DNA of 8,666 bases from JAVBKB01 sp031554275 (GTDB lineage: Bacteria > Bacillota > Bacilli > JARBTR01), in assembly GCA_031554275.1 (NCBI GenBank), contig JAVBKB010000199.1, positions 1-8,666 on the forward strand, in the 5' to 3' direction. Under the pieces are notes generated by a model. The model did no database searches and was not told the origin of the DNA. It worked only from the letters and a program-made list of their open reading frames with translations. Both the position numbers and the translations under genes were made by a program. Positions 1 through 6,585 of the stretch are shown here, one piece after another (positions within the stretch are counted from its first letter, which is position 1; every line of letters starts with the position of its first letter).

Positions 1-813
1 GATGTAACCTGTTAAATGCGCAGTCTTTTCAGCATAAGGATAGACCCTCGCCTTAGTATCAGTGATCAACACTCCTGGAATTTCCAAAAGCTTCTCTGTT
101 CGATCATAATCTTTCTTTGCAATCATTTTGATAGCAACAAACGAATCTTCTTTCACATATGAAGCACTCAGTTTTTTTTGAATACTTTCAACCGATACAT
201 CAAGAATTTGTGATAGATTTGCCAAATCGGCTTCCTTTGTATTTACAGACAGCTTTCCTGGCACTAAACCTACCGAAGAAGCAATTCCATTATCTGCAAG
301 TACTATACCGTTGCGATCCAGTATTCTCCCTCGAATCCCACTAACTATTGAAACTCTAATTTTATCTTCAGCAGTTAGGCTTGGGTAAATGATCTCCGGT
401 GTCCACACCAACCTAAAGGCTTTCTCATCATTCATTGTAAAAACAGCTTTATTTGAAAAAATGTGAATCCCTGCAAGCGTATCCATACTCATTTGGTATG
501 TGAGCTCAGTGCTTTCGCTTCTTTCATCGATGTTTTTAATTTCGATCCCTAAGTCGGCTGCCTCAATTCCTTCATAGATTTTCTGATTCTTGGCGATGAA
601 ATCCTCCTCGGATATTTTCGCTTTACTCTCATCAGTAAGTAGCACATACATCGCTTTGAAGTCACGTTCATTCAGGCTATTGACATACTGCTTCAAGACA
701 TCCTCAGCCTTTTCAGTGACTCTATTCATGTAGAAATAAACTGCTGCACCTGCTGCAAGAAGTGCAACAATAACAACTATGATAAGTGGTTTTTTTAGTC
801 TCGAGCTGATCAT
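1..813 (-). CDS. Class B penicillin-binding protein, MecA/PBP3-like (5' part only)
   Basis: This is the N-terminal 271 residues of a peptidoglycan transpeptidase that would cross-link cell wall outside the membrane; the reading frame is still open at the left edge. Residues 8-28 form a membrane anchor (PLIIVVIVALLAAGAAVYF). Residues of about 32-145 fit the NTF2-like MecA N-terminal domain, ending in the family-typical WTPEIIYPSL (137-146). Next comes the PBP dimerisation domain, with RGRILDRNG at 161-169 and LADNG at 172-176, and HLTGYI at the window edge. The catalytic SxxK, SxN and KTG motifs lie outside, so activity cannot be judged. The ATG at 813 follows AAAAGGGG, eight bases upstream. 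The family includes B. subtilis PBP3 and staphylococcal MecA, but nothing here shows beta-lactam resistance. The gene follows a PBP remnant by 13 bases and may share a transcript with the tRNA-binding protein gene upstream. Confidence 0.9.
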   Translation of the reverse strand, partial: MISSRLKKPLIIVVIVALLAAGAAVYFYMNRVTEKAEDVLKQYVNSLNERDFKAMYVLLTDESKAKISEEDFIAKNQKIYEGIEAADLGIEIKNIDERSESTELTYQMSMDTLAGIHIFSNKAVFTMNDEKAFRLVWTPEIIYPSLTAEDKIRVSIVSGIRGRILDRNGIVLADNGIASSVGLVPGKLSVNTKEADLANLSQILDVSVESIQKKLSASYVKEDSFVAIKMIAKKDYDRTEKLLEIPGVLITDTKARVYPYAEKTAHLTGYI

Positions 814-826
814 ATCAGATCCCCTT

Positions 827-979
827 TTAATCGTTTTTATTCAGAAAATATACATCCATGACTCTTCTAGCAATCTCGATATTCATTTTGTGTTCATCAT
901 CTTGATAGGCCCAAGGAACAACTACACATAATGCAAGTTCAGGGTTATCGAATGGAGCGTATGCAGCAAAACAATCATA
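827..979 (-). pseudogene. C-terminal remnant of another class B penicillin-binding protein
   Basis: Fifty codons followed by TAA read YDCFAAYAPFDNPELA, then LCVVVPWAYQDDEHK, and end in a helix-like IARRVMDVYF. This is the pattern at the very end of PBP transpeptidase domains (F-x-x-Y/F-A-P-x-D-N-P-E-x-A then VVVPW). Everything before this point, including the catalytic serine, is missing, and there is no start codon at its head. It is directly preceded by, and in frame with, the TAA stop of the tRNA-binding protein gene, so the junction falls at about 979-983. The fragment's own stop lies 13 bases before the next PBP gene, whose ribosome binding site sits in that gap. The likeliest origin is a deletion that removed most of an upstream PBP gene in a former tandem pair. 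Readthrough of one stop codon would fuse it to the tRNA-binding protein, but I have no sign that this happens. Confidence 0.75.
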
Positions 980-1330
980 TTAACCTGCTCTAGATCCGTT
1001 GGGAACAGCTTTTTCTGGCTGAGCCAGAACTGGTAGTATGCCATCCTCATAACCGATATCAAATAGCATTCCTTCAGAGATTTCGCCAGCCATTTTTCTT
1101 GGTGCTAGATTGACAACAAACAATGCTTGTTGACCTTCAATCTCTTTCGGGTTAGCTCTTTCCTGCTTAATTCCAGACAAAATCGTTCTTTTGAAATCGC
1201 CAAAGTCCACCGTTAGCTTCATTAATTTATCAGAGTTTGCGACCTCTTCTACTAGCTCAATTGTCCCGACTCGAATATCGATTTTGTTCAAAATATCGAT
1301 CCCAATCATTTCTTTAATTTGTCCAGCCAT
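980..1330 (-). CDS. tRNA-binding domain protein (CsaA/Trbp111-like)
   Basis: A 116-aa stand-alone OB-fold tRNA-binding domain of the kind found at the C-terminus of methionyl-tRNA synthetase, in E. coli Trbp111 (YgjH) and in B. subtilis CsaA. Visible signatures are IDIRVGTI near residue 18, SDKLMKLTVDFGD, ILSGI near 50, FVVNLAPRKMAG and SEGMLFDIGYEDG, and the VPNGSRAG end typical of the family. Its length (110-120 aa) indicates an intact protein. Family members bind structured tRNA non-specifically as dimers; CsaA has also been described as chaperone-like in secretion. The ATG at 1330 has AAAGGTGG about ten bases upstream. A PBP remnant begins at the next codon after its stop, so any original terminator is gone. 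I assign no symbol because the sequence does not separate CsaA from Trbp111 types. Confidence 0.85.
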   Translation of the reverse strand: MAGQIKEMIGIDILNKIDIRVGTIELVEEVANSDKLMKLTVDFGDFKRTILSGIKQERANPKEIEGQQALFVVNLAPRKMAGEISEGMLFDIGYEDGILPVLAQPEKAVPNGSRAG

Positions 1331-1401
1331 TTTCTACGACCACCTTTTGAAATATTTCCTGATTAAAGTTCACTCTTTCAATATAATCGATCTTATACAT
1401 T

Positions 1402-1515
1402 AAGGAAAGAGTTTGAAAAATTACTAGAAATGAATTTCCTTGAGGAGTAATTGTCATACCAGGTCGAATTCACGGGGAAATGGCAGCAGCACTTACCTTG
1501 AATTCATGTGCCATT
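1402..1515. repeat. Spacer with several short repeats, function unknown
   Basis: The spacer between the tRNA-binding protein gene and the terminator of the 101-aa gene holds three short repeat pairs: AATGGCA (1479-1485) with TGCCATT (1509-1515), AAGGAAA (1402-1408) with TTTCCTT (1435-1441), and a direct repeat of GAATTCA (1466-1472 and 1500-1506). No reading frame is convincing. It could be the 5' leader of the tRNA-binding protein mRNA (minus strand), but I see no known riboswitch or T-box core motif, so this entry only records the repeats. Confidence 0.35.
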
Positions 1516-1561
1516 AAAAAAAATGCACACACAATGTTTTCAATCAACATTGTGAATGCAT
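1516..1561 (-). terminator. Rho-independent terminator of the 101-aa gene
   Basis: Read on the minus strand, ATGCA-tt-CACAATGTT, a 7-base loop and AACATTGTG-tg-TGCAT form a long stem with one internal mismatched pair of bases, followed at once by eight T residues (A-tract at 1516-1523 on the plus strand). It starts nine bases after the stop of the 101-aa gene and separates it from the tRNA-binding protein gene. Confidence 0.85.
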
Positions 1562-1569
1562 CCTAGTTG

Positions 1570-1875
1570 CTATTCTGTTTCTTCTACTTCTTCAATTTCA
1601 TAAAAATGCTTTAAGAATCTTAACTTAGCTTGATCGTAACCATGCTGTCTTTTAGATTGACGTTGTCGTTTCCAACTTCTTTCCAAATTACGATATAAAT
1701 CGTCCCAAGAATTTGGTAAATGAAGAGGTTTGCGTTTTCCTCGAACCATTTCTTTTGCAACGAAATATTGTCTCATTTCGCTAATTGTTTTGGGATTTCG
1801 ACAATAAGTACTGTAGTAACGTACTCGCCGCCCTGTTTTTGGTACAGGGTCGCATCTAAATTTGTAGTGATTCAT
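1570..1875 (-). CDS. Unrecognised small basic protein (101 aa)
   Basis: I do not recognise this protein with certainty. It is rich in Arg, Lys, Tyr and Trp, with a basic, aromatic core (TGRRVRYYSTYCRNPKTI, then VRGKRKPLHLPNSWDDLYR and RSWKRQRQSKRQ) and a short acidic tail (EIEEVEETE). It has no signal peptide or membrane segment; two cysteines (residues 8 and 25) are too few for an obvious zinc site. The RGKR-x(3)-LPNSWDD-x-W pattern reminds me of small uncharacterised proteins in phages and other accessory DNA, but that is a memory-based impression. The start is supported by AGAAGGAG eight bases before the ATG at 1875. It is a single-gene unit with its own terminator just downstream and a possible nine-codon leader upstream, lying behind the competence operon. 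A nucleic-acid-binding role would fit the charge but is not shown. Confidence 0.65.
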   Translation of the reverse strand: MNHYKFRCDPVPKTGRRVRYYSTYCRNPKTISEMRQYFVAKEMVRGKRKPLHLPNSWDDLYRNLERSWKRQRQSKRQHGYDQAKLRFLKHFYEIEEVEETE

Positions 1876-1902
1876 ACATCACTCTCCTTCTAGGCTAGTG
1901 CC

Positions 1903-1932
1903 CTAAAGGAAAATTGTTGATTTCATTAACAT
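1903..1932 (-). CDS. Possible leader peptide MLMKSTIFL
   Basis: A nine-codon frame ending in TAG, preceded by AAGAAAGGTGAT, a close match to the full anti-Shine-Dalgarno complement, at normal distance from the ATG at 1932. It ends 27 bases before the ATG of the 101-aa gene. Such a strong ribosome binding site before so short a frame suggests either a translated leader that modulates the next gene or a chance match. No attenuator hairpin with a T-run lies between the two, so classical transcription attenuation is not supported. Confidence 0.35.
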   Translation of the reverse strand: MLMKSTIFL

Positions 1933-1974
1933 GATTTATCACCTTTCTTCAAGTTATTATTTAGAATTTTACAT

Positions 1975-1988
1975 ATAACATCTGTTAT
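1975..1988. repeat. Small palindrome upstream of the 101-aa gene
   Basis: ATAACA-TC-TGTTAT is a perfect 14-bp inverted repeat about 100 bases upstream of the 101-aa gene, in the AT-rich stretch where its promoter should be. It could be an operator half-site pair or a chance palindrome in AT-rich DNA. The rest of the 1876-2104 spacer shows no gene and no clear terminator for comEC. Confidence 0.3.
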
Positions 1989-2104
1989 TTACTACAAACT
2001 CTATATCCAATCATCTACAAGCTCCACTTGCAAAAACTCTAGTTTCAGTTAATAAGCTGATTTTATGACTATAACCCTCACTAGTCAATACAATTCTTGT
2101 GCCT

Positions 2105-4393
2105 TCACTCGAAAAATCCCTTCTCACCTGACTCGAACTGATACCGGACGCTCCCATCAAGATCAGTTCGGAAAATCCGCAAATTTGCTCCTTCCAGTTT
2201 CTCAAGTACTTCCGCATTTGGATGACCGTAGCTGTTCTTTTCACCAACAGAAATGATCGCTGCTTTTACCTGAGTATTCTCCAACAATTCCTTGGTTGTC
2301 GATGTCTTACTGCCGTGATGTCCCACTTTCAAAATGTCTACATCAAGATTAGGATTCCGTGCTAGAATCGCTAGCTCTCCTGCTACATCAACATCTCCAG
2401 TAAATAACCATTTCGCACCTCCGATCTCAGCATGAATGACAATACAAGATGCATTTGTTTCTTCGCTGACTACTTCTGGATGAACGACTTTAAACCAAGC
2501 ACCAGCCGCTTGCCATCCATCACCAGCTTTCACCTTGATTACTTTAATCTCCTTGCTCGCCTCGCTAAACCAAGTTCTCTTTTCGAATTCAGTTTCTTGA
2601 CCAATTGGCACAACAATTTCCGCAATCGTAAGCTGTTTCACAATTGCCTCCGCACCACCAATATGATCTTGATCCGCATGACTCAGTATCAGCTTGTCTA
2701 AGCTACGGATACCTTTACTCTTTAGAAATGGAGTAACAACATCCTTTCCCGGATCAAATTGCGACTTTCGCTTTGCCCAATCTGGTTTGCCAAACGCTAC
2801 TGTCCCACCCGCATCAATTAAGTAGTTCCCTTTGTTATAAGGTAGATGAATGAAAATAGAATCTCCTTGTCCCACATCAATAACCGTCACTTCACCTGCA
2901 GGCGAAAGATCCTCGTGAAAATATTGGAAAACAAGTAGTAATGTGAAAACCATGACACTGGCACAAATCCCTTTCAGTTTTCCTCCTTCAATCGAGATCA
3001 TTAACAATAGAATTGATAAGGCAAGCAGAACAAGCACAAGTGTTGATGGCTTTCCAAAAACCAAACTTGCAAAAGGAATTTCTGATAACCAAAGCGAAAC
3101 ATTGACTAGCCATTCAAATAACTTATTCAAAACTTCTATCATGGTGCCGCCACCGTGTGACAGCAGTAATACCAAGATATACAGCAAAATCGTTAACGGA
3201 AAATACACATAAGAAAAAACCGGTATATACAGAACATTCACAAAGATTCCAATAGAGGATATTTCATAAAAATTATACAGTAGTACAGGCAGCGCGAAAA
3301 TCTGGCACACCAATGAGCCAACAAACAATTTGGCAGGAAATGAGTTAACGCGAGTCAATATTCCCTGGGAAATAATGAGTCCTGCACAAACGAGAAAGGA
3401 CAACTGAAATCCAATTGAAAAGATCTCATAGGGAACCAGTAACAAATAGACCATCAAACAGGTACACATTGCTGAAAGCGGAGAGATCTTTTTAGAAAAA
3501 ATCTGTGCGATGAAAAAGATTATGACCATGCCACAAGCCCGATTCACTGAGGGCGAGAATCCAGTCATGCTAGCATAGAATGGTAAAATAGCGACAACAA
3601 CAATCATGCTATTTCTCTTTGTTAAACCTATTCGAATCAAAACAAAATAGATAAACATTGCCAATAGACTAACTTGTCCTCCAGAAATGGCGAAAAGATG
3701 TACAACACCAAGCTTTTGATAAGCAGCATACTGGTCTTCTGCCATCTCCTTTTGGTCGCCAAAAATCAAAGCAATCGCATGACTTTGTAATGGATCTGGA
3801 AATTTCTCTTTGATGAGCTGAATACCCTTTTCTCTTAACTGTAGAACCTGAACAACAACTCCTGAGGCTGCTACAGCATTCTCCATTTGATCTGCAACAA
3901 AAATCCAATGGCAGTTTTGGTGAAATAAATATTTACGGAAATCAAAGCCATTTTCATTGGTCTGTCCTTTTGGTAACGCTAGCTCTCCTTGCACAAGAAA
4001 ACTCTTGCCAGTCAGCAAGCTTGCTTGCATCATTCGTTGTTCTGATTCGGACTGCAATCGGTAGCTTAACCATAATTTTTCACCGGTTTGCTGTTCATAG
4101 ACAAACCCGCTAAACTGATCGCCATCAATTTGTGGTGGAGCACGGAATTGGATCTGTAGCTGAGTTTCATTACCTGAAAACTTGGTTTGGTTGGAACGCT
4201 GATGAATTTCTGCTGAGGTGAAAAATATGATAAAACAGAGAAGAAACAAAAGATTGATTTGCCATTTGAATCGGTGCCAAAAGGTCGCTGCAATTATCAC
4301 GATAATTACAAGCAGGAGTGTGTTTCTTTGAAGTGCACACAGAACACCAAGGACGGAGGAAATAGCGGTGCAGAAAATAAATTTTTCTTTCAT
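2105..4393 (-). CDS. comEC: ComEC/Rec2-family DNA uptake channel protein
   Basis: ComEC carries single-stranded DNA across the cytoplasmic membrane during natural transformation. The 762-aa length is normal for the family. The N-terminus has hydrophobic segments (about 8-60) and an extracellular OB/DUF4131-like region (about 70-180). The Competence domain follows, with many membrane helices (about 230-490), containing HLFAISGGQ (232-240) and GFSPSVNRACGM (278-289). The C-terminal metallo-beta-lactamase-like domain has VIDVGQGDS (504-512), the metal motif SHADQDHIGG (571-580), TGDVD (665-669), GHHGSKTST (691-699) and YGHP (722-725). All expected metal ligands are present, consistent with an active nuclease domain. 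The ATG lies three bases after the comEA stop with no good ribosome binding site of its own, implying translational coupling. In B. subtilis comEB lies between the two genes; here it does not. The neighbour usually found downstream there (holA region) is also absent. Confidence 0.96.
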   Translation of the reverse strand: MKEKFIFCTAISSVLGVLCALQRNTLLLVIIVIIAATFWHRFKWQINLLFLLCFIIFFTSAEIHQRSNQTKFSGNETQLQIQFRAPPQIDGDQFSGFVYEQQTGEKLWLSYRLQSESEQRMMQASLLTGKSFLVQGELALPKGQTNENGFDFRKYLFHQNCHWIFVADQMENAVAASGVVVQVLQLREKGIQLIKEKFPDPLQSHAIALIFGDQKEMAEDQYAAYQKLGVVHLFAISGGQVSLLAMFIYFVLIRIGLTKRNSMIVVVAILPFYASMTGFSPSVNRACGMVIIFFIAQIFSKKISPLSAMCTCLMVYLLLVPYEIFSIGFQLSFLVCAGLIISQGILTRVNSFPAKLFVGSLVCQIFALPVLLYNFYEISSIGIFVNVLYIPVFSYVYFPLTILLYILVLLLSHGGGTMIEVLNKLFEWLVNVSLWLSEIPFASLVFGKPSTLVLVLLALSILLLMISIEGGKLKGICASVMVFTLLLVFQYFHEDLSPAGEVTVIDVGQGDSIFIHLPYNKGNYLIDAGGTVAFGKPDWAKRKSQFDPGKDVVTPFLKSKGIRSLDKLILSHADQDHIGGAEAIVKQLTIAEIVVPIGQETEFEKRTWFSEASKEIKVIKVKAGDGWQAAGAWFKVVHPEVVSEETNASCIVIHAEIGGAKWLFTGDVDVAGELAILARNPNLDVDILKVGHHGSKTSTTKELLENTQVKAAIISVGEKNSYGHPNAEVLEKLEGANLRIFRTDLDGSVRYQFESGEKGFFE

Positions 4394-4396
4394 TTG

Positions 4397-4993
4397 TTAG
4401 TGCGTTACTATCTGTGATTTCAGTTTCTCAAATGTCTTATCACCAATACCAGACACCTTTTTCAGATCTTCGATCTTTTTAAATTTACCCTTCTCTGTAC
4501 GGTACTGAATAATTTTGTCTGCTGTCGAAGGTCCAACACCTTTGATTTGTTCCAATTGCTCTTTCGTGGCTGTGTTAATATTGATTTTCTTTTCTGGTTC
4601 GGCGGTAGCAGTTGGATCATTATTGACACTACTTTCACCCACAGCTGGAATGAAAATCACCATCGCATCCTCGGCAACTGCAGCCAAATTCACCTGCTTC
4701 ACATCAGCCCTTTCAGTCAACCCACCTGCCGCTTCAATCAGTTTGGCGACGCGGTCACCTTTGTGAAACGGATACAAACCTGGTTGTAGTACTTCACCTT
4801 TGACATCAGCTACAAGCTCCAGCTGGACTGTTTCCATTGGAGCCTCGGTTGGTGGTACTTGCTCTGTTGGAAGCTGCCAACCTTCTGCCTCAGAGCTGCC
4901 ATGGCTATTCCAGATCAGCAAGCCCACTAAGGCAAACGCACTTCCAAGGATCGCGAGATTCTTCTTGGAAAGGAATTTCTTCAAATAGTCCAT
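4397..4993 (-). CDS. comEA: ComEA competence DNA receptor
   Basis: ComEA binds incoming double-stranded DNA at the cell surface and delivers it to ComEC. The 198-aa protein has one membrane anchor (about residues 12-29, LAILGSAFALVGLLIW) and a Pro/Glu-rich linker. A SLBB-type soluble domain follows (about 58-117: VKGEVLQPGLYPF and DRVAKLIEAAGG). After a second flexible linker come two helix-hairpin-helix motifs (ININTATKEQLEQIKGVGPSTA at about 137-158, written here only to place the domain, and VSGIGDKTFEKL at about 180-191). The layout matches Bacillus ComEA in order and size. The ATG at 4993 is preceded by AAGGAG, eleven bases away. The gene is first in the comEA-comEC unit and divergent from comER. 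I found no AAAA-N5-TTTT ComK box in the 58-bp spacer, so regulation cannot be read from it. Confidence 0.96.
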   Translation of the reverse strand: MDYLKKFLSKKNLAILGSAFALVGLLIWNSHGSSEAEGWQLPTEQVPPTEAPMETVQLELVADVKGEVLQPGLYPFHKGDRVAKLIEAAGGLTERADVKQVNLAAVAEDAMVIFIPAVGESSVNNDPTATAEPEKKININTATKEQLEQIKGVGPSTADKIIQYRTEKGKFKKIEDLKKVSGIGDKTFEKLKSQIVTH

Positions 4994-5051
4994 AAATCAC
5001 TTTACTCCTTCATAAAATTTGAATAAACAAAAAAGCTTAGGTGGTGCACAG

Positions 5052-5882
5052 ATGATTGTCGGGATTATTGGAACGGGAACGATTGGCACCATTTTGATTG
5101 AATCGTTCATTGAGTCAGAGGCATTACAACCTGAACAATTGATTATTTACAATCGCACCTTAGAACGCGCCAGGTCAATTGCCAACCGTTATAAACGAAT
5201 CAAAGTAGCACAGCGAAATGTGGAACTTGTCGCTAGAGCAGATCTAGTAATTGTTTGTGTGAAACCAAAAGATCTCCACGAAGTTCTACAAGAAATTGCG
5301 CCTTTTCTTACTGAGCAGAAATGCCTTGTTTCAGTCACAAGCCCACTTTCTGCCAATCAACTTGATCAGATCGTCAAGTGTTCAACAGCACGAATTATAC
5401 CAAGCATTACAAACCGGGCCTTAGCTGGAGTTTCGCTTTTCACTATTGGAGATAATTGTACAGACGATTGGAGTACGAAATTAGCGAGGCTCTTCGGAAA
5501 AATATCAACACCTGTTCTTATTCAAAATAGCCAGACAAGGGTGGCGGCTGATATCACCAGCTGTGGACCTGCTTTTATTAGCTTTTTATTACAAAAATTT
5601 GTGCAGGCTGCTGTTAATACAGGAAAGATTGATACCAAAACGGCAACTATTCTAATGCAGGAAATGATCATTGGTTTTGCGGAGCTTATGAAGCAGAGTC
5701 ATTATACTTTAGAGAGTTTGCAGGAAAAAGTTACTGTTACAGGTGGTATCACTGGAGAGGGGATACGAATACTTGAAGAAGGAATAACGGATGTTTTTGA
5801 TAAAGTTTTCAGTGCAACGCACGAGAAATTTCGAGAAGATGTGAGGAATATTGAAATTGCTACAGGAGAAAATTTCGGATGA
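5052..5882 (+). CDS. comER: ComER, pyrroline-5-carboxylate reductase-like protein
   Basis: A 276-aa member of the pyrroline-5-carboxylate reductase (ProC) superfamily. The N-terminal Rossmann fold starts IIGTGTIG with the dinucleotide motif G7-x-G9-x-x-G12, followed by NR (34-35) and CVKPKDL (69-75). The C-terminal helical domain has SCGPAFISFLL (170-180). The VTVTGGITGEG stretch (227-237) replaces the SPGGTT proline-site motif usual in ProC, which argues against ordinary proline synthesis. Position settles the name: comER lies divergent to comEA in Bacillus, as here, and its role in competence is not established. An in-frame TTG at 5019 would add 11 residues, but the ATG at 5052 follows TAGGTGG at good spacing and starts directly at the first strand of the fold, so I chose it. 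The gene converges on mazF. Confidence 0.9.
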   Translation: MIVGIIGTGTIGTILIESFIESEALQPEQLIIYNRTLERARSIANRYKRIKVAQRNVELVARADLVIVCVKPKDLHEVLQEIAPFLTEQKCLVSVTSPLSANQLDQIVKCSTARIIPSITNRALAGVSLFTIGDNCTDDWSTKLARLFGKISTPVLIQNSQTRVAADITSCGPAFISFLLQKFVQAAVNTGKIDTKTATILMQEMIIGFAELMKQSHYTLESLQEKVTVTGGITGEGIRILEEGITDVFDKVFSATHEKFREDVRNIEIATGENFG

Positions 5883-5930
5883 GTGGGCGTAGAAAATAAA
5901 TGTGACCTTAACATTCACATGAGGACAGTT

Positions 5931-5978
5931 ATTTCGAATCGTCATTTGTTAATAATTTCGAAATGTCATTAATTAATG
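5931..5978. repeat. Two tandem copies of a 24-bp repeat
   Basis: Two adjacent 24-bp units, beginning ATTTCGAATCGTCATT (5931) and ATTTCGAAATGTCATT (5955), agree at 19 of 24 positions and at 14 of the first 16. They fill the gap between the convergent comER and mazF genes, and the second copy covers the mazF stop codon and last codons. There is no GC-rich hairpin with a T-run here that would serve as a terminator. Confidence 0.55.
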
Positions 5979-6301
5979 AATGTGTGGATTAATTCAATAC
6001 AGGCTTGGATAATTTCTTCAGAAGCTTGTCCCTCCACTTGGGTATGACGGGCACGCCAATCTAAGCTCTTTACTTGATCGGTTAGAATGACACCTGTGAT
6101 TGCAGAGTCAGATGACAAAACAACTTCAAACGGATAGCCTTTTTCTTGTCGTGTAATTGGGCAAAATACCGCAAATCCAGTCGCCTCATTGAAATTTCTT
6201 GGCGAAAGTACAATTGCAGGTCTTCTACCGGTTTGTTCATGCCCCGACTGAGGATTAAAATCTAAATATACGAGGTCTCCTCGATCTGGTGCAACTGCCA
6301 T
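5969..6301 (-). CDS. mazF: MazF/PemK-type endoribonuclease toxin
   Basis: Toxin of a type II toxin-antitoxin pair; MazF enzymes cut RNA at short sequences and halt translation when the antitoxin is lost. The 110-aa length is normal. Family signatures are RGDLVYLDFNPQSGHEQTGR (7-26) leading into RPAIVLSP (27-34), the core FCPIT (46-50), and ILTDQVKSLDWRAR (72-85). The Arg of the GRRP loop and the Thr of PIT, both used in catalysis by the family, are present, so the toxin looks intact. The ATG shares one base with the mazE stop (TAATG), so translation is coupled to the antitoxin. Its sequence is nearer the E. coli MazF/ChpA style, with HEQTGRRP, than to the B. subtilis NdoA lineage; this is my judgement without alignment. 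Confidence 0.95.
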   Translation of the reverse strand: MAVAPDRGDLVYLDFNPQSGHEQTGRRPAIVLSPRNFNEATGFAVFCPITRQEKGYPFEVVLSSDSAITGVILTDQVKSLDWRARHTQVEGQASEEIIQACIELIHTFIN

Positions 6302-6582
6302 TACAATAATTCCTTCCCTTCTGAACCATAGTCCATTTCACTATGCTGATTGGTCGATGTTATCTTAGCAAGAAGCTCTTCCAAACTCGGTTTCACTTTC
6401 TTTGCCTTGAGTGTTAAAACCTGATTCTCGACCGTTAATTCCACTTCTGATCCCTGATCAATGAGTAGCGATTCAGCTATTCTACTGGGAATGCGTACTG
6501 CTAGACTGTTGCCCCACTTCTGCACTGTTGTTGTCACATCAATCACTCCCCGACTCTGTATGAAATTTTCACTTGCACCCAT
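6301..6582 (-). CDS. mazE: MazE-type antitoxin (AbrB/SpoVT-fold)
   Basis: Antitoxin partner of the MazF-type toxin. The swapped-hairpin DNA-binding domain is plain: TTVQKWGNSLAVRIPSRIAE, then LLIDQGSEVELTVENQVLTL. After it comes a basic linker and an acidic C-terminus (EMDYGSEGKELL) of the type that wraps the toxin. Two starts are credible. The ATG at 6582 (93 aa) has AAGAAGGTGAT, a 10/11 match to the full Shine-Dalgarno complement, at ideal distance. The GTG at 6537 (78 aa) has GGGGAG eight bases upstream and starts just before the conserved domain, where most homologues begin. I list the longer form because of its stronger site; the extra residues GASENFIQSRGVID are not part of the usual fold. 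The protein and the MazEF complex normally repress their own promoter, and a large palindrome lies there. Confidence 0.93.
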   Translation of the reverse strand: MGASENFIQSRGVIDVTTTVQKWGNSLAVRIPSRIAESLLIDQGSEVELTVENQVLTLKAKKVKPSLEELLAKITSTNQHSEMDYGSEGKELL

Positions 6583-6585
6583 TGT

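Noticed and set aside
1191..1403. Plus-strand frame opposite the tRNA-binding protein gene
   Set aside because: It is the antisense shadow of a clear gene, with no family resemblance and no good ribosome binding site.
1423..1515. Degenerate HPr-like reading (FKVSAAAISP, stop, IRPGMT) on the minus strand
   Set aside because: Only a few residues agree with the HPr active-site region, the frame is broken by a stop, and nothing after it resembles HPr. Most likely chance.
2011..2247. Minus-strand 78-codon frame overlapping the end of comEC
   Set aside because: It is out of frame inside the conserved metallo-beta-lactamase domain of ComEC and shows no recognisable protein features.
2432..2701. 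Plus-strand frames inside comEC, such as 2432-2701 and 2943-3212
   Set aside because: They are antisense to a fully conserved ComEC sequence and lack family signatures.
4994..5051. Search for a ComK box or cin-box between comEA and comER
   Set aside because: Neither AAAA-N5-TTTT nor TACGAATA is present in the spacer on either strand, so I make no regulatory claim.
5901..5919. TGTGA...TCACA, resembling a CRP site
   Set aside because: The spacing is nine bases instead of six, and it lies between two gene ends rather than in a promoter.
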